From: Dimargaris cristalligena
Lineage: Eukaryota; Kickxellomycota; Dimargaritomycetes; Dimargaritales; Dimargaritaceae
Direction of reading: 5' to 3'
Length of the DNA: 12,535 bases
Assembly: GCA_027576995.1 (NCBI GenBank)
Contig: JANBQC010000729.1
Span: 1-12,535, forward strand
Shown here one piece after another: positions 7,771 through 12,535 of the stretch. Position numbers and translations under genes: made by a program. Numbering within the stretch: the stretch's first letter is position 1; every line of letters begins with the position of its first letter. The notes beneath the pieces are model-generated. The model had not been told where the DNA came from and did no database searches. It worked only from the letters and a program-made list of their open reading frames with translations.

Positions 7771-9194
7771 ATGGACCATGGACACGAAGGTCATGGTGGT
7801 CATGACATGCCTGGAATGGACCACCATTGCGCAATGAACGTAAGTCTTGCAGCTCCCGTTGCCAACACTACTCTACTCTTTCTTAAATGCCTCTCTCGTA
7901 TCGTGACTTCGTTATAGAGCCTCCCTGAGTAGGGCCCCTCAACCAGGCAGCTTCATTCTAAAGCCAACCCACACCACCACTACCCGCCTTGCTCTTAATA
8001 GGCTGTTTGGCTATTGGGAAGTGGCCTCGCATACCCTTATATACAACACCATCACCACCACCCTGCACCCGCCCACATTCATTCGATTTATCACTCCGCC
8101 CCCTTGCCCTGCCTAATAATGATATGTATTATCACCCACTTCTTTACCCCCCTCCACCGCCTACTCCAATAGATGGCCTTCAACTGGGAGACCAAAAATG
8201 TGTGCGTCCTCTTCGAATCCTGGCGTATCGACTCGCCCGAGTCCCTCATCTTCTCCTGTTTGGCAGTGGTCATTCTGGCCGCCGGTTACGAATTCAGTAA
8301 GAAGATGTTCCGGCGTTGGGAATGGCACGCCCTGAAACGCGGTTTCGGCCCGGGAATTCGCCGTCACCACCGCCGTCATCACCACCGTCGCCACCGAGAC
8401 AGCGGTGACAGCCACGACCCGGAGGCGGCTAACCAGAGTAGTAGCAGTGCTACGCCTCCGACGGGCTGGAATCGTGGAGAGAACTCCGAGGATGAGGTGA
8501 CTGGTACGGGCCAGGATCGCCAGCCCCAGGAGACCGATACCATGGTGCCCGTGCGTGGTCGACCGGAACGGCATGCGGTGTCGGCTAAGTAAGTTACCCA
8601 ATCAGCTTTAGTCGGATTCCCCAGTATGTGGGGGGTATTGGGAGCCACCCCTTTTTTCCTCAGTTACGTTAGGATTGCTAGTGGTCGGCTGAAGGACTAA
8701 TTCGCAGATAGAGGAGTGTAGGCCAGACGGCCAACTTACCGCTCGTTTCCCCATCCCCCCCCATCTATCCGCCATCGATGCATCATTTGGCCTTGATGTA
8801 CGGGTGACTATGTATCTTGGGTGTGGGAACACCCCCCCCCCCATTGTCGTTACCCTGAGGCTTGGGACCTGCACTACATGGAATGTAATCGTTTCCATTT
8901 TTGACAGCCGTATGTACTAACCCGTGACTACATCTGTATGTTCTCTTAATGGCCCAAACGGCAACACCTCCCCTCCACTCCAACCAACTTCCCTCCCCCA
9001 GACGCCGTACCAACGTTCGCGTCACTCGAGCCGTCCTGTATAGTCTCCAGGTGTTCTATTCCTTCTTTTTGATGTTGATCTTCATGACCTACAACTGGTA
9101 CCTGGTGATTAGTGTTGTGGTCGGTACGGCTATTGGACATTTCTTCTTCGCCTCCGATGAGATGGCCGGGTTCCGTTCCATGTCGTGCCACTAG
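7771..9194 (+). CDS. Ctr (SLC31) family copper transporter, three exons
   Basis: Exons are 7771-7839, 8173-8588 and 9002-9194, giving 225 residues. Ctr proteins form trimers that carry Cu(I) across the plasma or vacuolar membrane. The N-terminus (1-23) is rich in His and Met with an MPGM motif at 13-16. It joins across intron 1 to give CAMNMAFNW, the family's entry to TM1. TM1 is about 46-63. A cytosolic loop of roughly 105 residues follows, with an Arg/His block (86-98) and then an acidic Ser-rich stretch. TM2 is about 172-190 with the diagnostic MLIFM (M186, M190). TM3 is about 194-211 with GTAIG (G203, G207). The protein ends in Cys-His, a typical metal hand-off tail. Joining at AA|A in exon 2/3 restores Lys162 and keeps frame. 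Plasma-membrane versus vacuolar type is not decided by sequence. It is convergent with the transacylase gene. Confidence 0.95.
7840..8172 (+). other. Copper transporter intron 1 (phase 0)
   Basis: The intron has a GTAAGT donor and a pyrimidine-rich acceptor ending CCAATAG; it is 333 bases long. A CTAAT-type branch site lies near 8111. It separates the His/Met-rich ectodomain from the membrane core, and exon 2 begins with ATG. Confidence 0.9.
8589..9001 (+). other. Copper transporter intron 2 (phase 2)
   Basis: The donor is GTAAGT and the acceptor CCCCCAG. TACTAAC at 8915-8921 is a perfect yeast-type branch site, and the acceptor is the first AG after it. The intron (413 bases) contains a C11 run at 8832-8842. 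Confidence 0.93.
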
Positions 9195-9804
9195 TTTAGT
9201 AGGGATGGCAAAATATCCGCTGTTTACCAATATATACACAATAATCAGATAATAAAAAAAAAAAAAGAGAGAGAGCCGGAGAGGAGTGTCCCTGACTCCT
9301 TCGGTTCAATTCAAACTCGATATCAATTCTAAAATCATAACTTCTATACTCTGGTCTTAGTAACATTTCTTGGTGATGTCGATGTCGGATGATCTCATAC
9401 TAAACTTACTTTCCTATTATGTTAGATATGGTAGTATATTTCATTACATTGGCTATAAACCACTGTTTATAATACTGGAATTGATCAAATTACAAAGTGA
9501 GGAAATAGTGAAAAAAAAGTGGGCGCGAATATCCCTGCAATTGAATGGTGGCACGCTGAGAAGATCATCTTTGAGCAAACCGTCGGCCTTTACCCTTGTT
9601 GGGGTTGGTTAAATTTTGGGTTAAGGGGATAATCAAATTAGGCATAGCTTAAGAAATGGAGAAGGCGAGGGGGAAACTAAGGGAAGGGGAGATACCGGGT
9701 TGTACAGTAAATTCAAAACCAGCCAACCATACATATCTACGCCAAGTGGCTCTCCTTACCCTTCTCCTTCCGCTTCCGATATAAAATTTCAATTGTTTTT
9801 TTTT
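9195..9804. other. Convergent 3' spacer
   Basis: This holds the 3' ends of both flanking genes. Next to the transporter are AATAAA, an A13 tract and a short GA run (9251-9274), then a small AGGAGT/ACTCCT inverted repeat (9282-9300). An AT-rich frame with ATG at 9376 stays open to 9612 but looks non-coding. A run of nine to ten T just past the transacylase stop gives an A-tract on its mRNA strand. Confidence 0.6.
9251..9266 (+). terminator. Poly(A) signal and A-tract after copper transporter
   Basis: AATAAA (9251-9256) merges into 13 consecutive A bases, 57 bases after the stop codon. The A-tract is not a sign of retroposition, since the gene has introns. Confidence 0.5.
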
Positions 9805-11229
9805 TCATGGGTTGATATCGTTCCGGAAGTCCCGAATATCCGTGACATTGGTGACGTTTTTAATTTTATCTTCCGGGTGCTCCCGTTTGAGCAGATTGGC
9901 CAGTACTTTGCCGGGTCCGAAGGCGATAAAGTCGAGGATACCGGAAGTTTGGCAGTATTCTACACTGGGGGCCCATTGTACCGATCGAGTGACCTGATCG
10001 ACTAGCAGTTGGGGAAATTGCTGGGGATCAACCACGGGTCTGGCCGTTACATTGCTGATGACAGGAATGATGGGGGTATGGAAGAGAGGGGGCACTGGTA
10101 ATACGGGTAATGGTGACGGTGCCGACGACGATGTTGAGGATGGAGACGTAGAAGATGGTGGTGATGGTGATGGTTTAGGAGCCAGCCCAAAGGCCTGGGC
10201 CATGACTGTAGCCGCCGGCTGCATCAAACTACAGTGGAACGGGGCCGAAACGGGTAAGTCAATGGCCCGCGCCGCCAAACGCCGGGCCTGAAGTTCCTGG
10301 ACCGCCAGCCCCACCCCGTGCCGTGTGCCACTCAAGACGACCTGCCGGGATGAGTTGATATTGGCCAGTTCGGCTACTTCATGGGGGGGCAACTGGGGCT
10401 GGATCGAATCGAGGTGTTTTTTCAAAGAGGCGATGGACGTGCCGTGGAGCACGAGGGCGGTCATGGCGGTCCGTTGGTCCCGTTTGTTTACGATGTCTTG
10501 CATGGCAGACCCGCGGAGGCGCTGGTAGGCGGGTAAGTTACAGGTGAAAGAAAATATACGTTGGTGTTAAACAGGGTGATTTTTTTTACGAATACTAGGC
10601 TGTTGGATACCCAGGTCCGTCGAAATCAACGAGCGCATTAAGTTTCTAGCCACCCCCTAAAGTTATACTGGGAAAATCCACATTCAACAAAAAAGGCCGA
10701 CCAACTAGAGCCCTTCGATACAATAGTATCCCCAAACTTACGACTAACGAGACCGCATCCGAAAGTGACAGAGCCCCCGTGGCAACCAGCGCAGTATATT
10801 CACCCAAAGAATGCCCCAGCGCGTAAGCCCCGTTCTGGCCTATATTAAAGCCACATTCAGTTTGGAGGACACGGAGCAGGGCGATCGAGGTGGCCAAAAT
10901 CGCCGGTTGGGCATTTTGGGTCAAAGTTAGTTCATCCTGTTATAGGATATATCCCCATACATATATATATGGGAGGAGTGGGCCGGCATGTGATTGAAAG
11001 GCAAGGAAAAAGGCACATGTTCCACGAATTCCCCAAAGGGGCCCCCACGCCCATATAGTAATAAAGGAAAAAAGGATATATGGTATCAGTTAGAACACGG
11101 GCCAGCTGGATAAGTGAGAGATATCAGCCGTAGGGCGCGGAGATCGGATGGACATCGATGTAGCCGCATGTCCAAGGGACCGCGCCAGCCACATAGGCGA
11201 GAGGGGAAAAGGCAAGCTGGGAGAGAAAG

Positions 11230-11269
<40 letters not shown>

Positions 11270-11603
11270 TAAGGGTGTGTCGCGGCCTTACCTGATTGCC
11301 CTCGAACATGAGGGTCGACAGCTTGAATTGCAAGGTGTCATCCACTTCTTCAAAGACCGACCGGGCCACCGGGAACGTGGCATGGAGGTCCTTACCCATC
11401 CCAACGTACTGGGCACCCTGGCCGGGAAACAGGAGGGCGTATTTGGCGGAGGGTTTACCCGTCGGACTAGTAGTAGCCGCTTTGGAGGTGCTGTAGTAGT
11501 GTCCTGGTGAACTGGTCGGGAGGCAAGTAGCACCCCGAATGGACCTGCGGAAGCACGGCCCTTTCGGTAAATGGGGCCGCCGACGGAGTGCTAGGAGGAC
11601 CAT
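9805..11603 (-). CDS. MCT1: Mitochondrial malonyl-CoA:ACP transacylase, three exons
   Basis: Minus-strand exons are 11603-11292, 10936-10742 and 10521-9805, giving 407 residues. The enzyme moves malonyl from CoA to mitochondrial acyl carrier protein, the feeder step of type II fatty-acid synthesis, which also supplies octanoate for lipoate. Residues 1 to about 45 are rich in Arg, lack acidic residues and look like a mitochondrial presequence. The FabD fold follows: FPGQGAQ at 59-65, TQNAQPAI at 110-117, nucleophile elbow GHSLGE at 145-150 (S147), LVRLRG at 168-173 with malonate-binding R172, SAPFHCSLM with H265, and GPGKVL at 371-376. All catalytic residues are present. A Ser/Pro-rich insert at about 283-312 makes it longer than bacterial FabD. 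Both joins are phase 0 and restore family motifs (EGNQ|DELTLTQ, SLV|RLRG). The ATG at 11603 has G at -3 and +4; frame open further upstream lacks an ATG. Confidence 0.95.
10522..10741 (-). other. MCT1 intron 2 (phase 0)
   Basis: On the minus strand the donor is GTAAGT after the Val169 codon and the acceptor is CTACCAG before CGC (Arg170). The length is 220 bases. Without splicing the LVRLRG motif is broken. Confidence 0.92.
10937..11291 (-). other. MCT1 intron 1 (phase 0)
   Basis: On the minus strand the donor is GTAAGG after Gln104 and the acceptor is ATAACAG before Asp105; the length is 355 bases. The first 160 bases happen to lack a stop in the exon 1 frame. The intron carries a (CT)17 repeat just after the donor and a TA run near 10961. 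Confidence 0.92.
11232..11265. repeat. (AG)17 microsatellite in MCT1 intron 1
   Basis: Thirty-four bases of uninterrupted AG lie inside the intron. On the transcript they read as (CU)17, beginning 26 bases after the 5' splice donor. Confidence 0.95.
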
Positions 11604-12535
11604 GACGGGGGGGATGCTGTGAATGGGCGTGTGAGAGAAGGGGGTGAGAGGATAGCACGGGTTTACCGGATACGCCGGTTGGGAAGCGAACAATGTAAGT
11701 GGAAACGGGGTTAATGGAAGAAGGGAGGGAGGAATGCCGGGTCTAGGAGAAGGGAAGGGAAGTAAAAGGCGGTGTGGTGTGGTACTAAAAGGGGTGGTTC
11801 AGAGCCAATTTTGTAATAGATACCGATTTTTTAGGTCTTTAGCCACCAAAATATAGTAGTCGGGCGGGCAAAGAGGCGCCCCCCCCCTCTACACGCCACT
11901 AAGCGAATTCCTCCAATTTGTGTGAGTCACTTGATATTATATTGGTATTTCTAGACTGTCCCTACTATACGCACTGGACTTCTATTCCTGGTGGAAGTGG
12001 TAGATAGGCACATGGGCTAGCCCAAACCAGGCACGCTTCCGCTTATCTATTTGCAGCTGTATTGCGCACTTTTCTGGTTATTACATACATTTAATGGCCG
12101 CTAATAAGATTTCAGTAGGTGCAACAGGCTCGGCAAATTAACGCCGACATCGGTCTGGCCACCTCGCCCTATTAGACCCCACAGAGTTTTAATGGAGGGA
12201 AGGTACAAATTACTGACGTAGACTGACCAAGTTGACTCACTTTTATTAACAGTAGACACTTTACCTCATTAGAAGAAAATTCCAAATTTTTCAATCCAAC
12301 TCTGGTTCATACAACATTCTACATTCGGCTATTCGATGTGCTATTAGAAAAGTAATAATTAAAACTTGATGGCGACTATTGTCACAAGTGGGGCTGGCCT
12401 TTTGTATGTAATAGTGAGTTGTCTTGGAGATGCCACAATATGCCTAATTGCCTGGCCCTTGTTGTGGTTGCAATTAATGCCACAAGGTAATATAGCCCGA
12501 TAACCTTATCAGGGCCAACTGGAGCAGCCTCAGTT
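11604..12535. other. MCT1 upstream region and right-edge spacer
   Basis: From 11604 to about 11850 is the MCT1 leader, which is pyrimidine-rich on the minus strand (the purine-rich block at 11715-11765 on plus). A TATA-like element lies at 11848-11855 and a C9 run near 11879-11887. From 11890 to the end I see no gene. A minus-strand frame is open from the edge to a stop at 12384-12382 (about 50 codons) but has no recognisable content. A paired GATA palindrome lies at 12496-12514. Confidence 0.55.
11848..11855 (-). promoter_or_regulatory. TATA-like element of MCT1
   Basis: Read on the minus strand this is TATATTTT in the context CTATATTTTGG, about 245-250 bases before the ATG. The spacing and the CTATATT core match the copper transporter promoter. 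Confidence 0.4.

Noticed and set aside
9254..9274. Poly(A) plus GA run as the end of a retrotransposon
   Set aside because: There is no target-site duplication, no element body and no reverse transcriptase, and the adjacent gene keeps its introns. A poly(A) signal region is simpler.
9376..9612. Plus-strand frame of about 78 codons between the convergent genes
   Set aside because: It is AT-rich, lies in the 3' regions of two convergent genes, has no family signature, and its longer form starts at TTG.
12382..12534. Minus-strand open stretch at the right edge
   Set aside because: About 50 codons open at a window edge is within chance, and no motif is recognisable.

Overview
The window looks like nuclear DNA of a fungus. 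Three of the four protein genes belong to well-known families: a class III (fungal/plant-type) GH18 chitinase, a Ctr copper transporter, and a stand-alone mitochondrial-type malonyl-CoA:ACP transacylase. The four introns I can place have GTAAGT or GTAAGG donors and AG acceptors, and one carries a perfect TACTAAC branch site. Spacers are long and AT-rich, with many dinucleotide and homopolymer tracts. I cannot name the species. The mix of intron-bearing genes, compact introns and simple repeats would fit a filamentous or early-diverging fungus, but that is inference.

Layout. 1-2995 is a gene-free stretch of pyrimidine- and purine-rich simple sequence, with a canonical TATA box at 2213 that may belong to a long chitinase leader. 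3142-4161 (+) is an intronless secreted chitinase. 4162-6278 is a long spacer with no supported gene. 6529-7083 (+) is a small secreted protein of unknown function with four cysteines. 7771-9194 (+) is a three-exon Ctr copper transporter. 9805-11603 (-) is a three-exon mitochondrial malonyl-CoA:ACP transacylase, convergent with the transporter across a 610-base spacer. 11604-12535 holds its upstream region and more spacer sequence with no supported gene.

The genes do not form a pathway. One acts on cell-wall chitin, one is an unknown secreted protein, one imports or mobilises copper, and one feeds mitochondrial type II fatty-acid synthesis (and so lipoate). They do share a promoter layout: an AT-rich TATA element, usually about 240-250 bases before the ATG, followed by a pyrimidine-rich leader. 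I found no mobile element, CRISPR array, tRNA or rRNA that I could defend. The best leads are the secreted orphan protein with two possible N-termini, a chitinase with a substituted active-site-floor tryptophan, a copper transporter whose metal-binding ectodomain is exactly one exon, and a possible Pol III-type element near 7307-7441.
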